A stretch of DNA of 56,336 bases from an uncultured Oscillospiraceae bacterium (GCA_900546885.1 UREN01000006.1:1-56336); one strand, 5' to 3'. Positions 1 through 8,759 are shown, numbered from the stretch's first letter. Program-made: numbers and translations. Notes: a model not told the origin generated them from the sequence alone.

Positions 1-16
1 GATGAAGGGAAATACC

Positions 17-1009
17 ATGAGTCAGATAAAAAAGCACATTGGGTTATTTTATGAACTGGCGATTCCCGTGGTGCTGTTTTTCCTGTTTGCTTTTCTGGCA
101 CCCGGTTTTGGAGTGAATTCCATTCGAGTTTTGATCTCACAGAGCTTATTCACTTTTGTGATGTCCCTGGGCCTTTCCTTCGTGATGATGACAGGGCTGT
201 TTGACCTCAGCTTCGGAACACAACTGCTTTTGGTTACGATATTTTCCGCGAGGTTGGCACAATTGGCAGGCACGGCGGGCATGCTTCTTGGAGCACTTCT
301 GGGCGGGATCCTCCTGTCTATGTGTGTTGGGTTTTTATATGTAACACTGAAGATCCCATCCATGGTGCTGTCGCTGAGCATGGTGATGATCCTTGAGTAT
401 CTCGGGCGAGTGCTGGCGGGGACGCAGGGGGCCATCAACATCGGTGCAGATGTCACCGCATGGGGAAAAGCGCCTTACAGCTATTTGTATACGGTGGTAG
501 CTGTTGTGATCTATTGCATCCTTGTGTATTACACAAAAACAGGCAAGCATTTGAACCTGGTGGGAGACAACGAGCTGATCGCACTTCAAATCGGCGTAAA
601 CGTGAGAAAGACAAAGTTTCTGGCATTTTCACTGTGCGGAGTCTTCTGCGGCATTGGCGCCATCATGAACCTTTGTTATTCCGGTGTGGCGGCAGCTTCT
701 GTGGGAATGGCGTCGCTCTCCTCCGTGTTTCGCCCTATGATGGCGGTAATGATCGCCATGGCACTGATGAACCTGTACCAGAATATCGTGATCAACCTGT
801 ATGTGAGCGTGCTGTCTGTGATCATCATTTTTAACGGTGTGATCGCCCTGGGCATTCCCTCTTCTATGGAAGATGTGATTTTAGGAAGTTTTCTGCTTAT
901 TATCATGACGATCACCGGAAATGTGTCGCGCTGGGCGGAACTGTTGAGAAGGCGAAGTGCAAGGCGGGCACTTGCCGCTGAAAAAGGCGGGCCTGCTCCG
1001 GCGCGTTGA
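17..1009 (+). CDS. RbsC-type sugar ABC transporter permease
   Basis: Membrane permease of a ribose/xylose-class ABC importer. The 330 residues are mostly hydrophobic helices. The segment GLFDLSFG near residue 62 matches the GGIDLSVG-like motif of RbsC-type permeases, and the later loop beginning GDNELIALQIGV resembles the cytoplasmic loop that contacts the ATPase. The start is set at ATG 17, preceded by AAGGGA at about 6-11; an in-frame ATG at 2 would overlap that ribosome site. TGA at 3-5 is probably the stop of an upstream gene outside the window (ATPase or second permease). A GH51 arabinosidase and xylulokinase follow, so arabinose, xylose or their oligomers are the inferred cargo. No binding protein or ATPase is visible here. 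Confidence 0.88.
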   Translation: MSQIKKHIGLFYELAIPVVLFFLFAFLAPGFGVNSIRVLISQSLFTFVMSLGLSFVMMTGLFDLSFGTQLLLVTIFSARLAQLAGTAGMLLGALLGGILLSMCVGFLYVTLKIPSMVLSLSMVMILEYLGRVLAGTQGAINIGADVTAWGKAPYSYLYTVVAVVIYCILVYYTKTGKHLNLVGDNELIALQIGVNVRKTKFLAFSLCGVFCGIGAIMNLCYSGVAAASVGMASLSSVFRPMMAVMIAMALMNLYQNIVINLYVSVLSVIIIFNGVIALGIPSSMEDVILGSFLLIIMTITGNVSRWAELLRRRSARRALAAEKGGPAPAR

Positions 1010-1024
1010 GAAAAGGAGGCAGCT

Positions 1025-2551
1025 ATGCATTATCAGATCAACACCAAAAGAAAGATCGCTGAAATCAGCGAGATGATTTACGGCTCCTTTCTGGAACACC
1101 ATCACCGCCAGATATATGGAGGCGTGTATGATCCCTCTTCTCCGTTCGCCGATGAGGACGGGTTCCGCGAAGACGTCATGGAGGCGATTCGTGAACTGAA
1201 AGTGCCGGTGATACGCTGGCCGGGCGGATGCTTTGTGGATGATTATCACTGGTATAAAGGCGTGGGCAGCAAGCGCGTTCCCTCTTTTGATAAAAACTGG
1301 AAAGTGGAAGAGCCGAACACGTTTGGTACGGATGAGTTTGTAAAATTTTGCCGGAAAGTAGGGGCAGAACCCTACTTGTGCACCAATGCGAACGCTCTGC
1401 CGGAAGAGGCAAGCGACTGGGTGGAATATTGCAACCTGCTGGAGGACGGCGAATGGGCGAAGCTGCGCATTGCCAACGGGTTTCAAGAACCTCACCATGT
1501 AAAATACTGGAGCATAGGTAATGAGAATTACTATAAGTTTGAGGTCGCCGGCATGGGCGTTGAAGAATGGCTGCAGTACAGCGAGCGCACGGCAAAGATG
1601 ATCAAGCGAGTTGACCCGGATGTGGAGCTTACTGCGGCGCTGCATTGTGACAACCTTGAATGGACGACCAGAACACTGAACGAGCTTGCCCCGTATTTGG
1701 ATTGGGTATCCGTCCATGGCTATTGGGATTTTTTGTATTTCGGAAATCTTGGCTTTCACGAGACGTCGGATGAGTTTCACAGTAAAAACGGGAAATTGGC
1801 AGGATACGAAACCTGTATGAAGCGCGTCTCTGCGATTCCGGACAATATAAACCGGATGCGCGGGCTTCTTGCGGCAATGAAGTTGGACAAAAAGATCAAG
1901 ATCGCTTTTGATGAATGGAACCTTCGCGGCTGGTTCCATCCCTATATCATAGAGGGGCATCCCAACCGAAAAAACACCTATTTGCCCTACCGTGATGAAA
2001 ATGACAACAATACCACTTATACTATGGCGGACGCTGTGTTTTCTGCATGTTTCTTGAACGCGTGCGCAAGAAACGCGGATATTGTGGGCATGGCAAATTT
2101 CTCGCCGCTTGTCAACACCCGTGGCGCTATTTTTACTCATGCAAAAGGCCTGGTAAAACGCAGCACCTATTATGTGTTCGACCTTTATACCAAACATTTT
2201 GGCGATGTAGCCGTGGATATTTGGGACAGTGATCCGGAGTGTATCGCTCTGGATGGTAAGCAGGTCGAGGCCTTGGATGTGGCGGCCTCGATGAAAGATG
2301 AGAACACAGTTTGTGTTGCTGTATCCAATAAGGACCCTGAGAACAGCCACGATATCTATTTAAAATTTGACGAGACTTTCCTTCCGGCGACGTATTCAGT
2401 TTATACGGTGACGGGCGAGAGCAAAGATTCTTACAATGACGTTGGCCGCACACAGATACTGCCCAGCGAGGAGAGAGACCGTCTGTTCGACAGCGATGGG
2501 AAAATTTGCTTGAAGCCTCATTCTGTCAATATCATTGAAGTGAAACGTTGA
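1025..2551 (+). CDS. abfA: Alpha-L-arabinofuranosidase, GH51
   Basis: Retaining glycoside hydrolase that removes alpha-L-arabinofuranosyl groups from arabinan or arabinoxylan fragments. The 508 residues match the usual GH51 length of about 500. The catalytic TIM barrel begins with the motif RWPGGCF (64-70). The acid/base glutamate is E167 in SIGNEN and the nucleophile is E297 in FDEWN; both are intact. No signal peptide is seen, so it should act in the cytoplasm on imported oligosaccharides, consistent with the sugar permease 15 bases upstream. The start is ATG 1025 behind a perfect AAGGAGG (1014-1020). A hairpin directly after the stop separates it from xylB. The GH51 call is firm; exact substrate preference is not visible. 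Confidence 0.96.
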   Translation: MHYQINTKRKIAEISEMIYGSFLEHHHRQIYGGVYDPSSPFADEDGFREDVMEAIRELKVPVIRWPGGCFVDDYHWYKGVGSKRVPSFDKNWKVEEPNTFGTDEFVKFCRKVGAEPYLCTNANALPEEASDWVEYCNLLEDGEWAKLRIANGFQEPHHVKYWSIGNENYYKFEVAGMGVEEWLQYSERTAKMIKRVDPDVELTAALHCDNLEWTTRTLNELAPYLDWVSVHGYWDFLYFGNLGFHETSDEFHSKNGKLAGYETCMKRVSAIPDNINRMRGLLAAMKLDKKIKIAFDEWNLRGWFHPYIIEGHPNRKNTYLPYRDENDNNTTYTMADAVFSACFLNACARNADIVGMANFSPLVNTRGAIFTHAKGLVKRSTYYVFDLYTKHFGDVAVDIWDSDPECIALDGKQVEALDVAASMKDENTVCVAVSNKDPENSHDIYLKFDETFLPATYSVYTVTGESKDSYNDVGRTQILPSEERDRLFDSDGKICLKPHSVNIIEVKR

Positions 2552-2559
2552 GAGAGCAG

Positions 2560-2598
2560 GCCGGGCACGAATACGTGTGGTATCCGTGCCCGGCTTTT
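2560..2598 (+). terminator. Hairpin between abfA and xylB (terminator or attenuator)
   Basis: A perfect 10-bp stem (GCCGGGCACG at 2560-2569 with CGTGCCCGGC at 2585-2594) continues, after one mismatch, with ATAC/GTAT, and is followed by TTTT. It begins 9 bases after the abfA stop and ends 19 bases before the xylB start. The short T run suggests partial termination or 3'-end protection. Confidence 0.7.
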
Positions 2599-2616
2599 AG
2601 AACGGGAGTATGGCAT

Positions 2617-4164
2617 ATGAGATATTTACTGGGGATCGACCTTGGCACGAGCGGGGCAAAGACAGCACTGTTTGATGAAGCAGGAGATACCGTTGCAGCA
2701 TGTACCCAAGAGTATCCACTGCTTCAGCCAAAGAACGGATGGGCAGAACAAGCGCCGGGTGACTGGTGGCAAGCTGTGGTAAAAGGGATAAGAGAGGTTT
2801 TGGCATCAGGCAAGGCAAACGGGCAAGATATAGCGGGCATCGGGTTGTCCGGGCAAATGCATGGGCTGGTTATGCTGGATGGAAAAGGCCGTGTGATAAG
2901 GCCAGCCATTTTGTGGTGTGATGGGCGCACAGAAAAACAATGCAAAATGATCACGCAGGCTGTTGGTGCCGAACGCCTGATACAGCTGACGGGAAACCCC
3001 GCTCTGGCAGGGTTTACTGCGGGTAAGATCCTTTGGGTAAGAGAAAACGAACCGGAGCATTATGCGCGTTGCCGGCAAGTTCTTTTGCCGAAAGATTATA
3101 TCCGCTTTTGTCTGACGGGAAAGTATGCCACAGATGTTACAGATGCATCTGGAACAAATTTGATGGATGTCCGCAGGCGGGAATGGTCCGGCGAAGTGCT
3201 TCGCGCACTGGACCTGGATGAAGCGCTGCTTCCCCCGATATATGAGAGCTGCCAGATCGCAGGTTGTGTAACACAAGAAGCTGCAGAGGTAACGGGGCTG
3301 ATAGAAGGAACACCAGTGGTAGCCGGAGCAGGAGATAATGCCTGTGCTGCTGTGGGAACTGGCGTGGTCACACCGGAGCGCGCATTTACCACGATTGGCA
3401 CTTCCGGCGTTGTGTATGCACATTCCCGGGATTTTCACGTGGATGCGGAAGGGCGGATCCACACTTTTTGCGCTCCTGTCCCGGGAGAATACGCTGTGAT
3501 GAGTTGCACACTGGCGGCAGGGCTCAGTTTGCGGTGGTTCAAGGACACACTGTGCGGTGAAGAGGCAAAAGACGCCGCAAGGCAAAAAACAAATGTGTAC
3601 AAAATTTTGGATCAACAGGCGCAAGCCGTTCCTGCAGGTGCGAGGGAACTGTTGTTTTTGCCTTACTTAATGGGTGAGCGCAGCCCGCTCTTAAACGAAA
3701 AAAGCCGCGGAGTGTTTTTCGGCCTTTCTGCGATCCACACCAAAAAAGACATGCTTCGTTCTGTGATGGAAGGGGTGGTATATTCTCAAAGGGCCTGCTT
3801 TGAGATCATGGTGGATATGGGTGTGATCCCCGATAAAATGATAGTGTGTGGCGGCGGCGGGTCAAGCGCTTTATGGCGGCAGATGCTGGCGGATAATTAC
3901 GGCAGGCCAATATGGCAGGTGGACGGCCAGGAAGGGCCCGCGAAGGGGGCCGCATTATTGGCGGGAACAGGTGTGCAGATATATCGCAGCGTTCCGGACG
4001 CATGCAAACAAACGGTGCACGATCATCTGAAGGCTGCGCCGAATATCTCTGAAGGCAGAAAATATGAAAAGTATTATATGCTGTATCGCTCCCTGTATCC
4101 TGCGCTGAAAAGCAGTTTTGACTCTTTGGCAAAGCTTCGGGAGCACGCTGCCGAAAAATCATAG
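2617..4164 (+). CDS. xylB: Xylulokinase (FGGY family)
   Basis: Phosphorylates D-xylulose to xylulose 5-phosphate, feeding the pentose phosphate pathway. The 515 residues are typical for XylB. The N-terminal ATPase fold begins GIDLGTSG (6-13). LSGQMHG (77-83) is the xylulokinase-type substrate loop, and D240 in GAGDNACA is the expected catalytic base. The C-terminal GGGGSS segment is the second nucleotide-binding element. The start is ATG 2617, behind GGGAG at 2604-2608; the frame is open further upstream but that stretch is occupied by the hairpin. With the GH51 enzyme and permease it forms a pentose locus; no isomerase (xylA or araA) lies in the window. Base composition is lower in GC than genes after 4400. 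Confidence 0.95.
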   Translation: MRYLLGIDLGTSGAKTALFDEAGDTVAACTQEYPLLQPKNGWAEQAPGDWWQAVVKGIREVLASGKANGQDIAGIGLSGQMHGLVMLDGKGRVIRPAILWCDGRTEKQCKMITQAVGAERLIQLTGNPALAGFTAGKILWVRENEPEHYARCRQVLLPKDYIRFCLTGKYATDVTDASGTNLMDVRRREWSGEVLRALDLDEALLPPIYESCQIAGCVTQEAAEVTGLIEGTPVVAGAGDNACAAVGTGVVTPERAFTTIGTSGVVYAHSRDFHVDAEGRIHTFCAPVPGEYAVMSCTLAAGLSLRWFKDTLCGEEAKDAARQKTNVYKILDQQAQAVPAGARELLFLPYLMGERSPLLNEKSRGVFFGLSAIHTKKDMLRSVMEGVVYSQRACFEIMVDMGVIPDKMIVCGGGGSSALWRQMLADNYGRPIWQVDGQEGPAKGAALLAGTGVQIYRSVPDACKQTVHDHLKAAPNISEGRKYEKYYMLYRSLYPALKSSFDSLAKLREHAAEKS

Positions 4165-4279
4165 CAGGCACATGTGTTTGCGGTGATAACATATCAAAAA
4201 GGTATTGTTATAAAGGAATTTTTGTTCAGGCGTAAAAGTGAGAAATAGATGAAATACCGTTCTGGGCCTGGAATGATGA

Positions 4280-4318
4280 AAAAGCGCGGGTGCTTTCGCA
4301 GAAAGCACCCGCGCTTTT
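4280..4318 (+). terminator. Intrinsic terminator after xylB
   Basis: A perfect 17-bp stem (4280-4296 with 4302-4318) has a 5-base loop CGCAG, an A-run on its left flank and a T-run on its right. It sits in the 343-base gap 4165-4507 and closes the pentose locus. The rest of that gap holds only the promoter at 4406-4434. Confidence 0.92.
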
Positions 4319-4405
4319 GTCTGTTGCACAGTGCACATCTGGCCGTGCCGGAAAACATTGAAACGGAAGGAAAGATTTTTTACAATTTCCGGCTTGTCAA
4401 AGTGG

Positions 4406-4434
4406 TTGAACTGGTATGTGAAAGCGGGTATAAT
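4406..4434 (+). promoter_or_regulatory. Sigma-A promoter for the SGNH operon
   Basis: TTGAAC (4406-4411) and TATAAT (4429-4434) are separated by exactly 17 bases, about 75 bases before the start of the first SGNH gene. It is downstream of the xylB terminator, so the surface operon is an independent unit. Confidence 0.8.
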
Positions 4435-4507
4435 GAACATATCATGGGGCGGGATGCCCTCTTTCGGGTGCAAGGTGCAGCCGGAGCAAGAAAAGGGGGC
4501 GCGGTGC

Positions 4508-5680
4508 ATGGAAGACTGGATGAAGCAGCCCTCCGACCTTCGCCGCCCTTCCCCCGGCCCGGCCCGGCAGCGCGGTATGACTGAAGTGCCGCTGGGGTCT
4601 GTTGAGGTGCCCGTGGGCCGGCCCGCGCAGGGCAATGCAGCGCGGCCTGTGCGCCCTTCCGGCCAGGGGCCGAGAAGGCCTGCATCCAGCGGCCGTCGGC
4701 CGTCGGGCGGGCAAAGGCCGCCCCAGCGGCCCGGCAGTACACCGCCCCGACGCGGCCAGCCGCCGAGAAAAAAGAAAAAGCCCTCGTTTGCCGGTTTTGT
4801 GGCGGCCAACTTTGCCGTTATTCTGCTTTTGGCAGGCGTGATTACGCTGCTGATTGAGCAGCCGTGGAAGACGGCGGGGCTGCCTGCCTCTGGCAGCACG
4901 GCGAGCAGCACAAGCGGGGCGCAGAGCACGGCGCAAAGCGGCGCAGGCGATGAAACCGCGGCACAGCCCACAGGCATTGGCCCCGTGCAGCAGGCGCAGG
5001 GCACTTTGCCGGCCATCAGCGCCGCCACATTGGCCCTGGCGGAAAACGGGCGCGTGGACATGAGCTATTTCGACGATGCGCTGTTCATTGGAGATTCCCT
5101 GACGCAGGGCTTTCAGGTTTATACCAGCGGAATCTCGAATGCCAGCTATGCGGCATATATTGGCGCCGGGCCGCGCACATTCATTGAGGGCACGGTGACG
5201 AACATCAACGGCGAGACGGTAAAGCCCATTGATGAGATTTTGGCGGCCAACCCGAAAAAGGTATATATCCTGCTGGGTACCAATGCAATGGAAACCCTGA
5301 CGGATGAGGCGTTTTTGGAATATTACGGCCGCTTTTTGGAATTTCTGGTGCCGCAGCTGCCGGAGGACACGGTGTATTATATCGAGGCCATCCCGCCCGT
5401 GACACAGGCCAAGGCGGCCGATGAAAACTTTACGCTGGAGCGCATTCAGGGCGTGAATGAAAAGCTGGCACTGCTGGCCTACCAGCATGGGATGTATTAT
5501 CTGGACCTTTACAGCGCTTTGTGCGGGGAGGACGGCTACCTGAAAGCAGAGTATGCGGCCGATGACGGCCTGCACCTGAACAACGAGGGCTACAGTGCCT
5601 GGCGCGAATTGCTGATTACCCACACGGCTTACCGTGCCGGGAACCCTTATCTGCCGGGCTCGCCCTGCTATCAGGGCTGA
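4508..5680 (+). CDS. Membrane-anchored SGNH/GDSL hydrolase 1
   Basis: Predicted extracytoplasmic esterase or acyltransferase of the SGNH fold. The 390 residues divide into a cytoplasmic Pro/Arg/Gly-rich tail (1-92, very basic at 81-91), one transmembrane helix (about 97-115), a Ser/Ala/Gly linker (about 125-170) and the SGNH domain (about 185-375). Catalytic elements are S197 in GDSLTQG, N259 in LGTNAM and the D353/H356 pair in DDGLHL. The start is ATG 4508 behind AAAAGGGGG (4491-4499); the same frame is open for 177 bases upstream, but that stretch contains the promoter. A paralogue follows 29 bases later. SGNH proteins of this topology often remove or transfer acetyl groups on wall polymers; that substrate is inference. 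Confidence 0.85.
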   Translation: MEDWMKQPSDLRRPSPGPARQRGMTEVPLGSVEVPVGRPAQGNAARPVRPSGQGPRRPASSGRRPSGGQRPPQRPGSTPPRRGQPPRKKKKPSFAGFVAANFAVILLLAGVITLLIEQPWKTAGLPASGSTASSTSGAQSTAQSGAGDETAAQPTGIGPVQQAQGTLPAISAATLALAENGRVDMSYFDDALFIGDSLTQGFQVYTSGISNASYAAYIGAGPRTFIEGTVTNINGETVKPIDEILAANPKKVYILLGTNAMETLTDEAFLEYYGRFLEFLVPQLPEDTVYYIEAIPPVTQAKAADENFTLERIQGVNEKLALLAYQHGMYYLDLYSALCGEDGYLKAEYAADDGLHLNNEGYSAWRELLITHTAYRAGNPYLPGSPCYQG

Positions 5681-5709
5681 AGTATGGCAAATGTACGGAG
5701 GAGACCATT

Positions 5710-6807
5710 TTGGCGGATTTCAGAAAAATGAAAGCACAGGCGAAAAAGCGGCGTGCAAAAAGCCTGCTGGCACAGGCCTTGCTGGCCGTGCTGGCCGTGG
5801 CGCTGGTGTTTGGCAACGCCTATTGTGTGGTGAAGCTGGTGCATGGTGAGGCGGTGTTCACGCTGCCTTCCGTGCGGGAAGAGGAAGGCGGCGCGCCTTC
5901 TGCGCCGGGCAGCGGCGCCTCGGCGCCGGCTCAGCCGGTATCGTCTGGCAGCGGGCAAAGCACAGCGTCGGGCAGCGCGGCCTCCGGTTCTGGCAGCGCG
6001 GCCCAGCCGGTGGACAGCCGCACCTGGAACACGACAGCCAAGGCTGAGCGCACGCTGTATTCCGAGCGCACGGCCCAGGACGCACGCATGCTGTCTGTGC
6101 CGGAAAACGGCATTGTCAGCCTGGAATATTTTCGCACGGCCCTGTTTATTGGCGATTCGCTGACAGAGGGCTTCGGCATTTACGAACCCCTGAAAAACAT
6201 TGCCACAGTGTATGGGTTCCAGGGCATTTCGCCCAAGACGTTTGCAGAAAACGGCGCGGCCGGAAGCCGGGACCTTGGCATTTCTTTTGATGCTGTGTGG
6301 GATGCGATCAGCGCCCAGCAGCCGGACAGCGTGTATGTGCTGTTGGGTGCAAACACGCTTGTCCATGCGCAGGACGGCAACGCCTACCTTACCTATTACG
6401 GCCGCTTTATGGATATGCTGGCCGAGCGCTTCACTTCGATGGGTATTCCTGTGTACATTCAAGGCCTCACACCGGTGACGGAGGAATACAGCCAGAAACA
6501 TGTGATGCTCTCGCGCGAGCAGATTGCCGCCATGAACAACGAACTGGCCAAAATGGCCACGGACCGCGGCATGTATTACATTGACACGCACGAGCCTCTG
6601 GCGGATAACGCCGACTTTCTGAACCCGGAATATGCCGGTGGGGACGGGCTGCATATGCGCAGCGGCGATGCCTACCGCGTGTGGGTGGAATATCTGGCCC
6701 GCCACACGGTAAACAACCGCATCTCGCGCAATTTCCAAACCACAAACGAGGGCTTTGCGGCTGAAATGGATGCCATTTTCAACCCGCCTGCCGCGCCGCA
6801 GGCCTGA
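5710..6807 (+). CDS. Membrane-anchored SGNH/GDSL hydrolase 2
   Basis: Second SGNH-fold protein with the same architecture but a short basic cytoplasmic N-terminus. The 365 residues carry a transmembrane helix at about 19-44, a Ser/Gly/Ala-rich linker (58-105) and the hydrolase domain (about 138-335). Expected catalytic residues are S150 in GDSLTEG, N215 in LGANT and D312/H315 in GDGLHM. The start is TTG 5710, chosen because GGAGGA (5698-5703) lies 6 bases upstream; ATG 5728 is a less likely alternative. It is a tandem paralogue of the preceding gene, conserved around the active site and divergent in the linker. Shared promoter at 4406. Substrate is unknown; a wall- or capsule-linked ester is the likely type. 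Confidence 0.83.
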   Translation: MADFRKMKAQAKKRRAKSLLAQALLAVLAVALVFGNAYCVVKLVHGEAVFTLPSVREEEGGAPSAPGSGASAPAQPVSSGSGQSTASGSAASGSGSAAQPVDSRTWNTTAKAERTLYSERTAQDARMLSVPENGIVSLEYFRTALFIGDSLTEGFGIYEPLKNIATVYGFQGISPKTFAENGAAGSRDLGISFDAVWDAISAQQPDSVYVLLGANTLVHAQDGNAYLTYYGRFMDMLAERFTSMGIPVYIQGLTPVTEEYSQKHVMLSREQIAAMNNELAKMATDRGMYYIDTHEPLADNADFLNPEYAGGDGLHMRSGDAYRVWVEYLARHTVNNRISRNFQTTNEGFAAEMDAIFNPPAAPQA

Positions 6808-6831
6808 AGCCTGAAATATACAGAGAGCAGG

Positions 6832-6861
6832 GGCCGCCGCGGGCATATGCCCGCGGCGGCC
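6832..6861 (+). terminator. 30-base perfect palindrome after SGNH 2
   Basis: GGCCGCCGCGGGCAT (6832-6846) is followed immediately by its exact reverse complement (6847-6861), then CTTTCG. As RNA it would form a very stable GC hairpin 24 bases after the SGNH 2 stop and 23 bases before the next start. With only three Ts it may limit read-through or block 3' decay rather than terminate fully. Confidence 0.55.
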
Positions 6862-6884
6862 TTTCGAAAGGACAGGAGGGTGCC

Positions 6885-7373
6885 ATGCCGCAGCCAAAAG
6901 CAAAAAGAAGCGTGTTTGCCGCCCTTGCGTGTGCGGCAGCGCTGGCAGTGGGCCTTTTGTGCCTGCTGGTGGGCCGGGCGCTGACGGCGCCCAGAACAAT
7001 CCGCCTTGAGGACTATGCCGAACCTGTGCCCGAAGCCTTCCGCATGAAGGCTGACATTACGCAGAAGAACGGCATGCTGTCGGTGGACGGATATGCCTGC
7101 ATTGAGGGCGAGCGCTTTGAACACATCGACACCTTTGTGGCGCTGTACCCCGGCACGGGCGGCACTGCCCTTCGCCTGCCCACTAAGATGGTGCTGAGCG
7201 AGGAGGCGTATGTGGCGGGCGGAAGCCTGGCCATTGGCCAGCTGGGCGGGTTTACTGCGCGCATTCGGGAACAGGCGCTGCCAGCGGGGGAATACAGCGT
7301 GTACATTGCCTACCGCACCGACGGGCATAATATTTTAGCCGATACGGGCCGGAAAGTGCAGGTGGGCGCATGA
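6885..7373 (+). CDS. Small membrane-anchored protein of unknown function
   Basis: I do not recognise a named family. The 162 residues comprise a short basic N-terminus, one hydrophobic helix (about 10-32) and an outward-facing domain of about 125 residues with alternating beta-type segments and a GGFTARI / GEYSVYIAY pattern. That pattern resembles small Ig-like beta-sandwich domains seen beside polytopic membrane glycosyltransferase-like proteins, but this is an impression. ATG 6885 follows GGAGGG (6874-6879). The stop overlaps the start of the next gene by 4 bases (ATGA at 7370-7373), so the two are translationally coupled and probably work together at the membrane. Confidence 0.75.
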   Translation: MPQPKAKRSVFAALACAAALAVGLLCLLVGRALTAPRTIRLEDYAEPVPEAFRMKADITQKNGMLSVDGYACIEGERFEHIDTFVALYPGTGGTALRLPTKMVLSEEAYVAGGSLAIGQLGGFTARIREQALPAGEYSVYIAYRTDGHNILADTGRKVQVGA

Positions 7374-8734
7374 AACAGTGGGTAAGCCGCCTGAGGCCCC
7401 ATGCCCCCGGGCTGATATTCGGCGGGTTTTTCTGTGTGATGCTGGCCCTGCACGCCGCGATGCCGGTGGGGCTGGGCGACGACCCGATGTACCGCGACAT
7501 GCTGAACCGCATGAGCCTTTGGCAATTTTTAACGGAACATTATGCCACATGGTCTGCCAGAAGCCTGGTGGAGGCCGTGCTGTGCACTGTAGCGGCCCTG
7601 CCGCCCGCCGTGTGGCGCGTGGCAGATGCACTGCTGGTGGCGCTGTGTGCCTTTTTGGCCGCGCGCACGGCAGGGTTAGAGCGCAGCCCATGCGGCGCCG
7701 CAATGGCCGTGCTGTGCTTTTTGTGCTATGATTGGACGGCGCTTTCCACCGCGGGGTGGATGTGCACCACGCTGGTGTTTGTGTGGCCGCTGGCCGCTGC
7801 CCTTGCAGCGGCGCAGCCGCTGGTGCAGCTTGCGCGCGGCGCGGCGCCGGGCCGGGCGCTGTGTGCGGCCAGCCTTTTGCTGCTGGCCTATGCCGCCAAT
7901 ATGGAGCAGGCCCTGGTGGTATATACGGGGTGCCTTGCGGGTGTGCTGCTGTGGCACGCGGCAGCCCGCCGCCGTGTGCACTGGGTGGTTTGGGCACAGC
8001 TTGCCGTATGTGCGGCCAATGCGCTGTATGCGGCCACCTGCCCGGGCACAGCGGCGCGCATTGCAGGCGAGACGACGTCCTGGTTCACAGATTTTGGCAT
8101 GCGCACCATTTGGCAGAATGCCGAACTTGGCATTTCGAACGCCATGTATCATGTGCTGTATCAGAAAAATATTCTGTTTTTCGTGTTTTGTGTGGTGCTG
8201 GCCCTGGCAGTGGCCGCCCGGCACCGCGCGTGGTATGTGCGCCTGTTTGGCGCGCTGCCCGCGGTGGCTGTGGCCGTGCTGGGTGTGGGCGGGCCGCTGA
8301 CGAAAAAGCTGGTGCCCAGCCTTTCCTTTTTTGCCAATGTGTTTACCAAGGACGGATATTTGAACCTGCTTACGGTTTATTCACCCAAATACTGGCTGGC
8401 ATTTCTTTTGCTGTGCGCCGTGCTGGCGGCATGTGTATTGAACCTTTATCTGGCCTTGGGTCATACCCGGGCGGCCTTTGGTGCCATGCTGCTGTTTTGC
8501 GCCGGGTTTGCCTCTTATGCGATGCTGGGCTTTTCGCCCACAGTGATGGTGTCTGGCCAGCGCACGGGGTTTTTCTTTTTGATGTCGGTGGTGGTGTGCA
8601 CGCTGCTTTTGTGGCGCTCGCTGGCTGCCGCGCGCGCAAAGCGGGCCTGCCGGGCCGTGCTGTGCGTGTGCACGGCGTGCGCCGTGTGGTCGGCCATTGG
8701 CCTGGCTGCTGCGCTGGTGCAGCAGTGGGCCTAG
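7370..8734 (+). CDS. Polytopic membrane protein, DUF6056/GT-C-like
   Basis: Integral membrane protein of 454 residues with about 10-12 hydrophobic segments. Near the N-terminus, after the first helix, is GLGDDPMYRDML (about 35-46). This Asp-Asp motif in the first outer loop, followed by a YATWSARSL segment, is the pattern I associate with DUF6056 proteins and more loosely with GT-C lipid-linked sugar transferases. A catalytic role is therefore plausible but unproven. It starts inside the stop of the preceding small protein. Location beside two membrane-anchored SGNH hydrolases suggests a role in assembling or decorating a surface glycopolymer. No other glycosyltransferase lies in the operon. 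Confidence 0.7.
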   Translation: MKQWVSRLRPHAPGLIFGGFFCVMLALHAAMPVGLGDDPMYRDMLNRMSLWQFLTEHYATWSARSLVEAVLCTVAALPPAVWRVADALLVALCAFLAARTAGLERSPCGAAMAVLCFLCYDWTALSTAGWMCTTLVFVWPLAAALAAAQPLVQLARGAAPGRALCAASLLLLAYAANMEQALVVYTGCLAGVLLWHAAARRRVHWVVWAQLAVCAANALYAATCPGTAARIAGETTSWFTDFGMRTIWQNAELGISNAMYHVLYQKNILFFVFCVVLALAVAARHRAWYVRLFGALPAVAVAVLGVGGPLTKKLVPSLSFFANVFTKDGYLNLLTVYSPKYWLAFLLLCAVLAACVLNLYLALGHTRAAFGAMLLFCAGFASYAMLGFSPTVMVSGQRTGFFFLMSVVVCTLLLWRSLAAARAKRACRAVLCVCTACAVWSAIGLAAALVQQWA

Positions 8735-8759
8735 GCGCGGAAAGGAAGAGGGGTGTTTC

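Noticed and set aside
4159..5061. A 300-codon minus-strand open frame running over the xylB terminator and the SGNH promoter
   Set aside because: No ribosome site, spans a strong terminator and promoter of the other strand, and the product is unrecognisable.
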